Origin: Sporosarcina psychrophila
GTDB lineage: Bacteria > Bacillota > Bacilli > Bacillales_A > Planococcaceae
Assembly: GCA_020742515.1 (NCBI GenBank)
Contig: DYWT01000200.1
Coordinates: 1-64,000, forward strand
Direction: 5' to 3'
DNA length: 64,000 bases
Of this stretch, positions 33,578 to 42,642 are shown one piece after another. Under the pieces are notes generated by a model that did not search any database, had not been told where the DNA came from, and saw only the letters and a program-made list of their open reading frames with translations. Every line of letters starts with the position of its first letter. The stretch's first letter is position 1. A program made the translations under genes and the position numbers.

Positions 33578-34993
33578 TTAGTTTTCATTTTGCAGTGGGA
33601 ACGAAAGGGTAAACTTTGTACCTTTCCCTTTTTCGCTTGTTACATCGATTGTACCGTTATGCATCATGACGAGACTCTTTACAATTGACAAGCCAAGTCC
33701 GAATTCGCCATACGGATTCGTAGTTCTAGACACAATCGCTTTATAAAACCGACTCCAAATTTTCTCGATATCATCAGGGTCAATCCCAATGCCAGTATCC
33801 TCGATTTCAATGACGCAGTTGCTAGCACTCGTATATCCGCGCAGATAGATCCTGCCATTTTCGGTAAACTGGATACTGTTTTTCGTAATGTTGATCAAAA
33901 TCTGTGTGAGCCGATCGTAATCTGCAAACACCAAGACGTCAGGGTCTGCAGTCACAATAACTTCATTGCTTCGTTCTTCTGCAACGCCGTCGAGCTGGTC
34001 CTTAATAATCCCCAGCAATTCAACGAGCTGGATATCCTGTTTAATCAATGTTACTTGCTTGGACCGGATTTTTTCATAATCCAGGTTTTCATTGACAAGA
34101 CGGATGAGCCGCATTGTTTCGTTTGTGGCGAGCTGCAGGCCTTTTACTTTTTCGGATTCTGGGATCATATTGTTTTTTAAGCCTTCAATTATGCCTCGAA
34201 TCGTTGTGAGGGGTGTCCGTAATTCATGTGAAACATCGGCCATGAACTGACGTCGCCTGTTTTCAAGGTTCTCAATTTCCTCCATGGACGCATCCAGCTT
34301 TTCAACCATTCCATTAAAATCACCAGCAAGTTCACTGATTTCGTCAAAGTCCGACGAGGGAATGCGCACTGAATAATCTCCTTGTGCAACAGCTGATGTT
34401 GCCAGTTGGAGACGTTTAATCCTGCTTACGTGGAAAGTCGATAAAATCCAGCTAAGCAGAAGCGAAATCGCAAGTGCGATAAACGTTGTGACAATTAAAT
34501 AGGTATTCATTTGAGATATAACTTCTCGTGAACCTTTAATAGGGGAGGTTAACAGAATACCGCCGATAAATTGCCGATTGTGAATATAGGGAAGAAGGAC
34601 GAATGTGACTGCCTCGTCGAATCGTTTGAAATCCTGTTTCACGATGACGGTTTCCCCGTTTTTAATGTCATGCCATTCTTTTTCGCTTAACTCGATGAGT
34701 GGTGTTTTTATGCCTGCCGAGTAAATGATGGCTGACTTTTCATCGAATAAACTGTATTGGATATCCCGGCCATTCAGTACATGCCCGTATGATTGCAGAA
34801 TCCTGTTTGAATTTCGCTGGTCAGCTTGGATGTCGCGTAAAATCGTTTCTCCATATGTCGCAAGCTCTTCGGTTTTACTATCATAGACAAATTGCTCTAC
34901 ATAATGAGAAAACAGCAAACTTAATAGTAAAAAAGCGATGACAATCACGCTGAAGTGACTCAAGAGTTGCTGGTATAAGTATTTGATTTTCAT
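33578..34993 (-). CDS. Sensor histidine kinase
   Basis: 471 residues. One membrane span (about 13-33), an extracellular sensor region of about 125 residues (35-160) and a second span (about 163-185) lead into a HAMP linker. The phospho-accepting His256 is in ADVSHELRTPLTTIRG. The ATPase domain has an N box (NITKNSIQFTENG), a DTGIGID G1 box and a GLGLSIVKSLV G2 box. It overlaps its regulator gene by ATGA. The gene order htr protease, regulator, kinase, foldase suggests that it monitors secretion or envelope stress, like CssS. Its sensor domain does not look like CssS, so the signal is unknown. Confidence 0.9.
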   Translation of the reverse strand: MKIKYLYQQLLSHFSVIVIAFLLLSLLFSHYVEQFVYDSKTEELATYGETILRDIQADQRNSNRILQSYGHVLNGRDIQYSLFDEKSAIIYSAGIKTPLIELSEKEWHDIKNGETVIVKQDFKRFDEAVTFVLLPYIHNRQFIGGILLTSPIKGSREVISQMNTYLIVTTFIALAISLLLSWILSTFHVSRIKRLQLATSAVAQGDYSVRIPSSDFDEISELAGDFNGMVEKLDASMEEIENLENRRRQFMADVSHELRTPLTTIRGIIEGLKNNMIPESEKVKGLQLATNETMRLIRLVNENLDYEKIRSKQVTLIKQDIQLVELLGIIKDQLDGVAEERSNEVIVTADPDVLVFADYDRLTQILINITKNSIQFTENGRIYLRGYTSASNCVIEIEDTGIGIDPDDIEKIWSRFYKAIVSRTTNPYGEFGLGLSIVKSLVMMHNGTIDVTSEKGKGTKFTLSFPLQNEN

Positions 34994-35691
34994 TTTACAT
35001 CACCCAGTGTTTCGTCAAAACGGTAACCGACACCCCAGACTGTATGGAAAAATGGTTGGTCGTCAGTTGCGATTTTTGTCCGCAGCCGCTTGATATGTAC
35101 ATCGACAGTTCGATCATCGCCGTAGAAATCATATCCCCATACATTGTCAAGCAGTTGTTCGCGTGAGAAAACTTGTTTAGGATGCTGTGCAAAATGATAG
35201 AGTAGATCGAATTCTTTCGGTGTCAGATTTTGGATCCGTACACCATCGCGTAAAACTTCCCGTGTGTTTGGATTAATGTTGAAATGCGCTGTTTCGACAA
35301 CGCCATCTTCCAATGGCTTGTCTTTAAGAGGTGAGTACCTCCGTGTGACTGCTTTAATGCGGGCCATAAGTGCCAGCGGACTGAATGGTTTCGTGACATA
35401 ATCGTCTGCACCCATTTCGAGTCCAAGCACCTGATCTGATTCACCGTCTTTGGCGGTTAGCATAATAATCGGTGTCGCAACATTTACTTGCCGCAGTTTA
35501 CGGCAAATAGAAATACCGTCCATCCCGGGGAGCATCCAGTCGATAATAAGGCAATCCCAGCCGTCCTGCATTGCAAGTTCAAAACCTTCCAGCCCGTCTT
35601 TTATAAATGAACCCTCAATTCCTTCTTTTGAGAAAAATAGTTCGATCATTGAAGAGACACTTTCATTGTCTTCAATTACTAGGATTTTCAC
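34990..35691 (-). CDS. OmpR-family response regulator
   Basis: 233 residues from GTG 35691, with AGGAGGTG upstream. The receiver domain has acidic residues Glu7/Asp8, the phospho-acceptor Asp51 in IIDWMLPGMDG and the conserved lysine in DDYVTKPFSP. The winged-helix domain (about 135-228) contains LTPKEFDLLYHFAQHPKQVF and the recognition-helix region VDVHIKRLRTKI. It pairs with the kinase that follows. Likely targets are the neighbouring htr and prsA genes, by analogy with CssR; no operator could be confirmed by eye. Confidence 0.92.
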   Translation of the reverse strand: MKILVIEDNESVSSMIELFFSKEGIEGSFIKDGLEGFELAMQDGWDCLIIDWMLPGMDGISICRKLRQVNVATPIIMLTAKDGESDQVLGLEMGADDYVTKPFSPLALMARIKAVTRRYSPLKDKPLEDGVVETAHFNINPNTREVLRDGVRIQNLTPKEFDLLYHFAQHPKQVFSREQLLDNVWGYDFYGDDRTVDVHIKRLRTKIATDDQPFFHTVWGVGYRFDETLGDVK

Positions 35692-35759
35692 CAGATTGCA
35701 CCTCCTGTCGTGCCATAGTTTCCTTCAACTTAAGTCCAAAATGGAAAATTAGCAACTGC

Positions 35760-35793
35760 AAACACCTCTTCCGCTGCAACGAAGGAAGAGGTG
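35760..35793 (-). terminator. Terminator of the HtrA gene
   Basis: On the minus strand CACCTCTTCC pairs with GGAAGAGGTG and is followed by TTTG. Confidence 0.7.
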
Positions 35794-35808
35794 AATGCAT
35801 GTAATATA

Positions 35809-36975
35809 TTAATTTGCCGTGGATACATTACTCGTGAGTGCCACTTCAATCGTTTTCATTTCCGCACCGCGGTAGATAGTGAAAGTTGCTTTGTCACCAA
35901 CAGAAAGGTTGGAATACAAGAACTTTCTCAGCTCCGTCGAGTTATTAATAGCGGTGCCATTTATGGCTGTAATGATATCTTCTACATCGAGACCTGCTTT
36001 TCCTGCTGCGGATTCAGGATCAATATTTGCAACTACCACGCCACCTTTAACTTTCTCGGGAAGATCTTGCAAATACATGCGAGGTACTTGGTCAAGATCC
36101 GCGAGTCCGATGCCGATGTAAGGGCGTTCCACTTGTCCATTCGATGTCATTTCTTCAATAAGCGGAATCACCTCGTTACTCGGAATAGCAAAGCCGAGCC
36201 CTTCGACACCGCTTTCAGAAATTTTTAGGCTGTTAATGCCAATGACTTGGCCTGCGGCATTGAGAAGAGCACCGCCGCTGTTCCCAGGGTTAATAGCCGC
36301 ATCAGTTTGGATAACATTCATTTCCCATTCGCCTGCAGACGTATTCACATTGATGGAGCGATTGACTGCACTAATAATTCCTTGCGTTACTGTACCAGAA
36401 AAGTCGAGTCCAAGCGGGTTGCCGATCGCGATGACTTCATCACCTGCACGGAGTGTATCAGAATCGCCGAATTCAAGAACAGTTTTTGCATACTTCGCAT
36501 CGATTGTCAGTACAGCAAGATCGCTTAGCGCATCCTTTCCAACAAGTTTAGCTGTCGTCGTTTCACCACTTTCAAGTGAAACTTCAAGTTTTTCCGCTCC
36601 TTCGATGACATGATTATTCGTTACGATAAACGCTTTGTCACCTTCTATTTTATAAATGACGCCCGACCCTGAACCGCTCTTGGCACTTTCGGTTTGTTGT
36701 GAAAAAGGATTATTTGCATTTTGGTAATTAACGATCCCGACAATTGCACTAGATGACTGTTCGACCATATCGGAAAGTGAGGGAATCGTTTTTGCTCCTG
36801 TTTGTTGCACATTATAAGAAGCGGTCTCCGTGGAAACAGGTGCCGTTACTTCAGTTTCAGCCTGCAGTAAATCCGTATTTACTACGACTGCTAATGTTAA
36901 TACCGAACCGATCACACCTGCTCCGAGTGTTGATAAAAATCGTTTACCTGATCTGTTTCTGTTTTCTGTATCCAT
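35809..36975 (-). CDS. HtrA/DegP-like membrane serine protease with PDZ domain
   Basis: 388 residues. A short basic N-terminus is followed by one membrane anchor (about residues 15-35) and a Ser/Thr-rich linker. The trypsin-like domain has the triad His122 (VTNNHVIEGA), Asp152 (SDLAVLTID) and Ser233 (NPGNSGGALL). A single PDZ domain covers about 280-375 (GVVVANIDPESAAGKAGLDVEDIITAING). These proteases degrade misfolded exported proteins on the outer membrane face. GGGAGGAACC precedes the ATG. In B. subtilis htrB lies beside cssRS, and this locus has the same association with a two-component system plus prsA. Confidence 0.93.
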   Translation of the reverse strand: MDTENRNRSGKRFLSTLGAGVIGSVLTLAVVVNTDLLQAETEVTAPVSTETASYNVQQTGAKTIPSLSDMVEQSSSAIVGIVNYQNANNPFSQQTESAKSGSGSGVIYKIEGDKAFIVTNNHVIEGAEKLEVSLESGETTTAKLVGKDALSDLAVLTIDAKYAKTVLEFGDSDTLRAGDEVIAIGNPLGLDFSGTVTQGIISAVNRSINVNTSAGEWEMNVIQTDAAINPGNSGGALLNAAGQVIGINSLKISESGVEGLGFAIPSNEVIPLIEEMTSNGQVERPYIGIGLADLDQVPRMYLQDLPEKVKGGVVVANIDPESAAGKAGLDVEDIITAINGTAINNSTELRKFLYSNLSVGDKATFTIYRGAEMKTIEVALTSNVSTAN

Positions 36976-37139
36976 GATTGGTTCCTCCCGTTATTGTTTG
37001 ATTACTCTTATCTTAGTAGGTAAATATGAACAAACTATTACGGAGAAATTAACAATTAAAGAAGGCTATCACTATTTCAAAGTGATCATTTTGAAGGTAT
37101 AGTTTAGTCAATAGTATGATTTTAAAAGGTGTGTGTGAA

Positions 37140-38126
37140 ATGAAGAAGTTAATTACAGCTATGGATGTTGCAAAACGTGCGGGGGTATCTCAGTCATCCG
37201 TGTCCAGGGTTTACTTTGAAGGTGCAACGGTATCTGCAAAAACTAGGGAAAAAGTTCTAGCAGCGGCGGAAGAATTAGGCTATCGGCCGAATGAGTTTGC
37301 GAGAGGTTTAATCACGAATCGGACGAAAATTATTGGTTTGGTCATGAAAGGTGTTCAGAATCCTTTCTATCCACAAGTTTTAAAACAATTTACAACGACT
37401 TTTAAAAGTTTGGGCTATAGCATTATGTTTGTACATACGAATAATGACGAAATACAAAAAGAGGATATTGATATCCTGTTAAATTACAATGTTGCGGGTG
37501 TCATTATTACAGATGCATCGCTATCCTTGAACGCCATAGAAGACTTTAAAAAATATAAAATTCCTTTAGTCCTTTTTAACAGAAAAATAGCTAGTAATGA
37601 TTTTTATTCAGTTTGCTGTAATAACGTAGATGCCAGTAAAGAAATTGCACAATTCCTGATTGAAAAAGGAAGTTCGACTATGGGCTATATTTCAGGAAAT
37701 CAAAATACCTCAACAAGCAAAGAAAGAGAACAAGGCTTCACTGAAATTTTGAAGAAACATAACATCTCTTTGAAAAAGTATGAATCAGATTATACCTATG
37801 AGGGCGGATATAAAATTGCACAGCAACTACTAAGCAAAAATACCATTCCAGATGCATTTTTTGTTGCAAACGATATTATGGCATTAGGCGTGCTGGATGC
37901 TCTTCGTGAAAGTTCAATTACCATCCCGGCAGACACGAAAATAATTGGTTTTGACAATATTGAGATGGCTTCATGGCCGGCTTATAATCTGACGACTTGG
38001 GTACAGCCGATTGATGAAATGGTCAATCAAACAGTGCTCTATTTGATGTCAGAAATAGAGGAATATACTGGTTTTGCTAAGAATTTAGAGGTGAATGGCG
38101 AATTAATTGAGCGTAAAACAACATAA
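37140..38126 (+). CDS. LacI-family transcriptional regulator
   Basis: 328 residues from ATG 37140, with AAAAGGTGTG upstream. The N-terminal helix-turn-helix is classical (TAMDVAKRAGVSQSSVSRVY), followed by a hinge (REKVLAAAEELGYRPNEFAR) and a periplasmic-binding-protein-like effector domain (IIGLVMKGVQNPFYP, GYISGNQNTSTSKEREQGF, ANDIMALGVLDALRE, GFDNIEMASWPAYNLTT). It lies directly upstream of a catabolic cluster whose promoter carries an 18-base perfect palindrome, the expected operator. The effector is unknown; a sugar acid or polyol would be typical. Confidence 0.92.
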   Translation: MKKLITAMDVAKRAGVSQSSVSRVYFEGATVSAKTREKVLAAAEELGYRPNEFARGLITNRTKIIGLVMKGVQNPFYPQVLKQFTTTFKSLGYSIMFVHTNNDEIQKEDIDILLNYNVAGVIITDASLSLNAIEDFKKYKIPLVLFNRKIASNDFYSVCCNNVDASKEIAQFLIEKGSSTMGYISGNQNTSTSKEREQGFTEILKKHNISLKKYESDYTYEGGYKIAQQLLSKNTIPDAFFVANDIMALGVLDALRESSITIPADTKIIGFDNIEMASWPAYNLTTWVQPIDEMVNQTVLYLMSEIEEYTGFAKNLEVNGELIERKTT

Positions 38127-38133
38127 ATAAAGG

Positions 38134-38162
38134 TTGACTTTCTAGAGTATTTACAATATTCT
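38134..38162 (+). promoter_or_regulatory. Promoter of the HisD-like/GntP cluster
   Basis: TTGACT, a 17-base spacer and TATTCT, placed 8 bases after the regulator stop codon and 15 bases before the palindromic operator. Confidence 0.7.
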
Positions 38163-38177
38163 TTTCCTACAACATGA

Positions 38178-38195
38178 TTTGCATACGTATGCAAA
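38178..38195 (+). promoter_or_regulatory. LacI-type operator, perfect palindrome
   Basis: TTTGCATACGTATGCAAA is a perfect 18-base palindrome with the central CG typical of LacI-family sites. It overlaps the expected early transcript, just downstream of the -10 box, where a bound repressor would block transcription. Confidence 0.85.
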
Positions 38196-38209
38196 GAGGA
38201 GGAAGTAAA

Positions 38210-39490
38210 ATGGTTAAAGTATTGAAAGTTGGTAAATCACAAGAAGAATTAACTAAAAACAGTCTTGAGGTATCAAAAATTGTAGCGAATGCTATACAGG
38301 AAATTGAGAATAGAGGGGACGAAGCGGTTCGAGAGTTCTCCGAGAAATTCGATAAATGGTCACCAGAATCATTCAAATTATCGGAAGAACAGATCAAAGC
38401 AATCGTAGCGCAGGTACCAGCTGAAGTGATTGAAGATATCAAGTTTGCGCAAAAGAACATTCGTGAATTTGCGGAAGCTCAGTTAGCGTCAATGAACGAT
38501 GTAGAAGTAGAAAATATCCCGGGTGTTATTTTAGGCCATAAAAATATTCCTGTAAGCAGCGTCGGCTGTTATATCCCTGGTGGACGTTACCCTATGGTTG
38601 CTTCTGCTCATATGAGCGTGTTGACAGCAAAAGTTGCTGGTGTCAAACGTGTAATCGCTTGCACGCCGCCAATTAACGGTGAGATCCCGAATGCAACAAT
38701 CACTGCAATGTACTTAGCGGGCGCGGATGAAATTTACTTGTTAGGCGGAATTCAGGCGATGGCTGCCATGGCGATTGGGACTGAAACGATCCAATCCGTC
38801 GATATGATTGTCGGTCCTGGAAACGCTTTCGTAGCAGAAGCAAAAAGACAATTATTTGGTCGCGTAGGAATTGATTTGTTTGCAGGACCTACTGAAACAT
38901 TAGTCGTTGCGGATGAAACAGCAGATGCAGAAATGATTGCTACGGATATTCTTGGGCAAGGTGAACACGGACCCACATCTCCGGGAGCTTTAATCACAAC
39001 TTCGGAAAAACTTGCATACGAAACTGTAGAAGAAATTGAAAGGCAGCTTAAGGTGTTACCAACGGCTGACGTTGCACGTGTTTCATGGGATGATTACGGT
39101 CAAATCCTGTTAGTGGATAGCATCGAAGAAGCGGTTGTAGAAGCTGACCGACTCGCATTTGAACACGTTGAGATCCTAACAGAAAATCCAAATTACTTCT
39201 TAGAAAACATGACAAATTATGGTTGCCTATTCTTGGGGCCTGAAACAAACGTGGCATATGGCGACAAAGTAATTGGAACGAACCATACTTTACCGACAAA
39301 AGGTGCAGCCCGTTATACAGGCGGTCTATGGGTCGGTAAGTTTATCAAAACTGTAACCTATCAAAAAGTGACGCCGGAAGCGAGTGCTTATATCGGTGAA
39401 TATGCAGCGCGTCTCTGTCAATTGGAGAACTTTGCAGGTCATGCTGAACAAGCATTATTACGAGTAAGAAGGTACGGAAAGAAAGCGTAA
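38210..39490 (+). CDS. HisD-family dehydrogenase, HpsN-like subgroup
   Basis: 426 residues from ATG 38210, with GAGGAGG upstream. It has the histidinol dehydrogenase fold: [52 protein letters not shown], the zinc-site [14 protein letters not shown] and [20 protein letters not shown]. The last motif and the N-terminal [20 protein letters not shown] place it nearer to sulfopropanediol dehydrogenase HpsN than to true HisD, and no his gene is nearby. Such enzymes carry out two-step oxidation of a primary alcohol to an acid. The substrate here is not known; the GntP permease next door suggests a hydroxy or sugar acid. Confidence 0.85.
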   Translation: MVKVLKVGKSQEELTKNSLEVSKIVANAIQEIENRGDEAVREFSEKFDKWSPESFKLSEEQIKAIVAQVPAEVIEDIKFAQKNIREFAEAQLASMNDVEVENIPGVILGHKNIPVSSVGCYIPGGRYPMVASAHMSVLTAKVAGVKRVIACTPPINGEIPNATITAMYLAGADEIYLLGGIQAMAAMAIGTETIQSVDMIVGPGNAFVAEAKRQLFGRVGIDLFAGPTETLVVADETADAEMIATDILGQGEHGPTSPGALITTSEKLAYETVEEIERQLKVLPTADVARVSWDDYGQILLVDSIEEAVVEADRLAFEHVEILTENPNYFLENMTNYGCLFLGPETNVAYGDKVIGTNHTLPTKGAARYTGGLWVGKFIKTVTYQKVTPEASAYIGEYAARLCQLENFAGHAEQALLRVRRYGKKA

Positions 39491-39521
39491 TTTCTTTTCT
39501 GCAGAGGGGGTAGGCGATTCG

Positions 39522-40835
39522 ATGTTAGGGATGATAGGGTTATTTGGGGGACTAGCATTACTGATTTATTTGACGATGAAAGGTATGAACCTGCTGATAG
39601 CGGCTCCGCTGTCAGCATTGGTTGTAGCATTATTAAGTGGCCTTCCCTTATTTCCGGGAGTACCGGATGAAGGGATAGCTAACTATGTGACGAACTATAT
39701 GGGCGGTTTTTCAAGTTTCATTGGCTCATGGTATTTAATGTTCTTAACTGGAGCGATTTTTGGTAAAGTTATGGAAGATAGCGGTGCAGCTGAAAGTGTT
39801 TCGAAATGGATTGTAGGCAAGCTTGGTATGAAGCGGGCAGCTCTTGCCGTTGTAATAGCTTGTGCAATCCTGACGTACGGGGGAGTTAGTTTATTCGTCG
39901 TTGCATTTTCTGTTTATCCAATGGCTATCAGTTTGTTTAAAGAAGCAAACTTACCAAGAAGATTCATCCCAGCGACATTAGCTTTTGGATCAACGACATT
40001 TACAATGACTTCTGCAGGTTCTCCTGAAATTCAAAACTGGATTCCAATTGAGTTCCTCGGAACAACTGCGTATGCCGGATGGCAAGTAAGTATAATTGTA
40101 GCTGCATTTATGGCAATCTTCGGCTATTGGTGGCTGAAAAAAATGATTTCAAAAGCGTTAGCAAAAGGCGAACATTTTGTTGATAGAGAAACGGATCATC
40201 ATGAGGTTCGGGAGAATTTACCGAATCCGTTGTTAAGTGTAATTCCCTTACTTGTTGTGTTGATCATCTCGTTTATATTCCATAACTCCTTGGGGACATC
40301 TGCGTTAATCGTTGCCCTTACAAGTGGTGTGATTGCAACGTATGTAATCAACAGAAAGTATTTCTCGAACTTTGGGAAAGCGGTTTCAGAAGGAACAATG
40401 GGTGCAGTTATTGCAATTGCCAATACAGCCGCGGTTGTTGGATTTGGCGGAGTCATAAAAGCAACGCCCGCGTTTGGTGATGCTGTTAGTTTTATGACGG
40501 CTATACCTGGGAGTCCGCTGATAGGTGGAGGACTTGCAGTAGCAGTTATTGCAGGTTTAACAGGATCATCTTCTGGGGGACAGGCAATTGCTTTACCGTT
40601 GCTTGCACCGCATTACTTAGATTTAGGTGTCGATCCGGATGCGTTACACCGTGTTGTCGCGATTTCTTCAGGCTCCCTGGATTCATTGCCGCAAGGCGGT
40701 TATGTTGTAACAACAATCCGCTCAATTGCTGGTGAAACGCATAAGGATGCTTATCCTGCGTTTGGTGCATTAACAGTCATTGTGCCATTATTAGGTGTCA
40801 TATTGGCTGTCGTATTATTCTCATTAGGACTTTAA
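39522..40835 (+). CDS. GntP-family permease
   Basis: 437 residues, about 12 membrane spans. Family features include the N-terminal LLIAAPLSALVVALLSGLPL, the ILTYGGVSLFVVAFSVYPMA motif, SAGSPEIQNWIPIEFLGTT and SSGSLDSLPQGGYVVTTI near the C-terminus. GntP proteins import gluconate, hydroxybutyrate or related small hydroxy acids with protons. GAGGGGG precedes the ATG. It is cotranscribed with the HisD-like dehydrogenase; a hairpin after it could lower expression of the downstream dehydrogenases. Confidence 0.9.
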   Translation: MLGMIGLFGGLALLIYLTMKGMNLLIAAPLSALVVALLSGLPLFPGVPDEGIANYVTNYMGGFSSFIGSWYLMFLTGAIFGKVMEDSGAAESVSKWIVGKLGMKRAALAVVIACAILTYGGVSLFVVAFSVYPMAISLFKEANLPRRFIPATLAFGSTTFTMTSAGSPEIQNWIPIEFLGTTAYAGWQVSIIVAAFMAIFGYWWLKKMISKALAKGEHFVDRETDHHEVRENLPNPLLSVIPLLVVLIISFIFHNSLGTSALIVALTSGVIATYVINRKYFSNFGKAVSEGTMGAVIAIANTAAVVGFGGVIKATPAFGDAVSFMTAIPGSPLIGGGLAVAVIAGLTGSSSGGQAIALPLLAPHYLDLGVDPDALHRVVAISSGSLDSLPQGGYVVTTIRSIAGETHKDAYPAFGALTVIVPLLGVILAVVLFSLGL

Positions 40836-40841
40836 TTAATA

Positions 40842-40888
40842 AATACCCAACAAGCTATTCAATCTATAGTTTGTTGGGTATTTTATCA
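40842..40888 (+). terminator. Intra-cluster terminator/attenuator
   Basis: AATACCCAACAA pairs with TTGTTGGGTATT and is followed by TTAT. It lies between the GntP gene and the next dehydrogenase on the same strand. Confidence 0.65.
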
Positions 40889-40912
40889 TCTGAAAAGTGG
40901 AGGTTATGCGGT

Positions 40913-41845
40913 ATGGAAAAACTATCAATCATCGGTTGTGGCACGATGGGACATTCAATTGCGTTATCAGCGGCGTGGGCAGGGATTGAAGTCCAAGTAT
41001 ACGGGATGAACGAACAAGACCTTGAGACAGCGGACAAAGGGCTTCACAATAAATTAACAGTGATGATACATAATGAATTGATTAGTGAAGTAGAAGGTGA
41101 AGAAATACGCAGACGCATTGCGTTTTCAACTTCATTGGAAAAAGTCGTAAAAGAGGCTACTTTTATAATTGAAGTAATACCAGAGAACATTCAAATGAAG
41201 CGTGAATTGTATAAAGAAATTGAAGAGATGTGCAGTAACAATACTGTTCTTGCGAGTAATACATCAGGGTTCGCGCCAACAGCTTTAGCGGAAGGAACAG
41301 AATACCCGAATCGGTTTATCGTTACACACTTTTGGAATCCAGGACATTTAATACCCCTTGTCGAAGTCGTTAAAGGGGAGAAAACTGATCAGGAAACAAT
41401 TGAGCGGACTATGAATTTATTGAACGAAATGAATAAAAAACCGATCTTGATAAACAAAGAAGTTCCAGGATTTATCGGGAACCGGCTGCAGTATGCCTTA
41501 TTCCGTGAGGCACAATCGCTGCTCGATGAAGGTGTTGCGACGAAAGAAGACATCGATGCAGCTGTGACATATAGCATTGGGAGACGCTTACCGATAACGG
41601 GACCGCTAATGACTGCAGATATGGGAGGCCTTGACGTTTTCGCTGCGATTTCAAATTACTTGTTTGAAGATCTTAGCAATGAAAACAAGTCGGGAACTCA
41701 CTTATCGAACTTGGTAGAACAAAAGAAGTTCGGTGATAAGAGTGGTGAAGGATTCTATAAGTGGGATCAAGAAACTTCTGAAACACGGAATGCTGAGCGG
41801 GAGAAAACGCTTATTCACTTCCTAAAAAACGATCGAAAAGAGTAG
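40913..41845 (+). CDS. 3-hydroxyacyl-CoA dehydrogenase-family oxidoreductase
   Basis: 310 residues from ATG 40913, with GTGGAGG upstream. The N-terminal NAD-binding fold is clear (SIIGCGTMGHSIALSAAWAG, FIIEVIPENIQMKRELYKEI, ASNTSGFAPTAL). The C-terminal helical domain follows (VPGFIGNRLQYALFREAQSLLDEG, GPLMTADMGGLDVF). A short single-function member of about 310 residues can be a hydroxyacyl-CoA dehydrogenase, L-carnitine dehydrogenase or L-gulonate 3-dehydrogenase. The lack of other beta-oxidation genes and the GntP partner favour a free hydroxy acid, but this is inference. Confidence 0.85.
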   Translation: MEKLSIIGCGTMGHSIALSAAWAGIEVQVYGMNEQDLETADKGLHNKLTVMIHNELISEVEGEEIRRRIAFSTSLEKVVKEATFIIEVIPENIQMKRELYKEIEEMCSNNTVLASNTSGFAPTALAEGTEYPNRFIVTHFWNPGHLIPLVEVVKGEKTDQETIERTMNLLNEMNKKPILINKEVPGFIGNRLQYALFREAQSLLDEGVATKEDIDAAVTYSIGRRLPITGPLMTADMGGLDVFAAISNYLFEDLSNENKSGTHLSNLVEQKKFGDKSGEGFYKWDQETSETRNAEREKTLIHFLKNDRKE

Positions 41846-41856
41846 GAGATGCTAAC

Positions 41857-42621
41857 ATGAAACCATACTTTTCAGATTTGGAAAACAAAACGGTTATCGT
41901 AACTGGCGGAAGTAAGGGGATTGGAAAAGAGATTGCGCGCACTTTCGCCGAACTGAAAGCAAATGTCGTTATCGTGGGCCGGGATGAAAATACGCTGCAT
42001 AAAACGCTAGTAGAATTACAACAATACAATCCGAAGTGCAAATCGTTTCAAGCGGATTTAAAAGATACCGGGCAGGTGCGGGCGATGGTGGATGAGACAG
42101 CAGCCCACTTTGGAACGGTTGATGTATTAGTGAACAATGCAGGCGTGAATATAGCCAAACCGGCGCTAGAAGTGACAGAAGATGATTGGGATCAAGTACT
42201 GGATACGAATTTAAAAGCTACGTTCTTTTGTAGCCAGGCAGCCGCTAGCTATATGATTCCGCAGGGCAGCGGGAAAATCATTAATATCGTTTCCCAAATG
42301 GCATTCGTTGGCTACTATAAAAGGGCGGCCTATTGTGCAAGTAAAGGTGGAGCGGTTCAACTGACAAAAGCGTTGGCGGTTGAGTGGGCGCAAAGCGGAA
42401 TTAATGTAAATGCTGTTGCTCCAACGTTTATTGAAACAGAATTGACGACTAAAATGTTTGAAGAAGAAGCATTTAAAAAAGACGTGGAAAGTCGAATTCT
42501 ATTAGGAAAACTGCCTCAACCACGAGATATTTCGGGAGCTGTTCTTTACTTGGCATCGGATCTGTCGAACTTTGTGACGGGAGAAACAATCAAGGTGGAC
42601 GGTGGATGGACGGCAATTTAA
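41857..42621 (+). CDS. Short-chain dehydrogenase/reductase
   Basis: 254 residues, a classical SDR. The cofactor loop is TGGSKGIGKEIARTFAE, then VDVLVNNAGVN, a catalytic Ser in NIVSQMAFVG and the YCASKGG catalytic Tyr/Lys pair near residue 158. The C-terminal GETIKVDGGW is typical. The arginine in VGRDENTL after strand 2 suggests NADP preference. It starts 11 bases after the 3HCDH-type gene, with TAGGAGA upstream. Substrate is unknown; the cluster context points to a hydroxy or keto acid. Confidence 0.87.
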   Translation: MKPYFSDLENKTVIVTGGSKGIGKEIARTFAELKANVVIVGRDENTLHKTLVELQQYNPKCKSFQADLKDTGQVRAMVDETAAHFGTVDVLVNNAGVNIAKPALEVTEDDWDQVLDTNLKATFFCSQAAASYMIPQGSGKIINIVSQMAFVGYYKRAAYCASKGGAVQLTKALAVEWAQSGINVNAVAPTFIETELTTKMFEEEAFKKDVESRILLGKLPQPRDISGAVLYLASDLSNFVTGETIKVDGGWTAI

Positions 42622-42642
42622 ACGGGAAAGGTGGCAAACGAA

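Noticed and set aside
38210..39490. Histidinol dehydrogenase HisD of histidine biosynthesis
   Set aside because: The protein is of the HpsN-like subgroup, lies in a LacI/GntP cluster and has no other his genes nearby.
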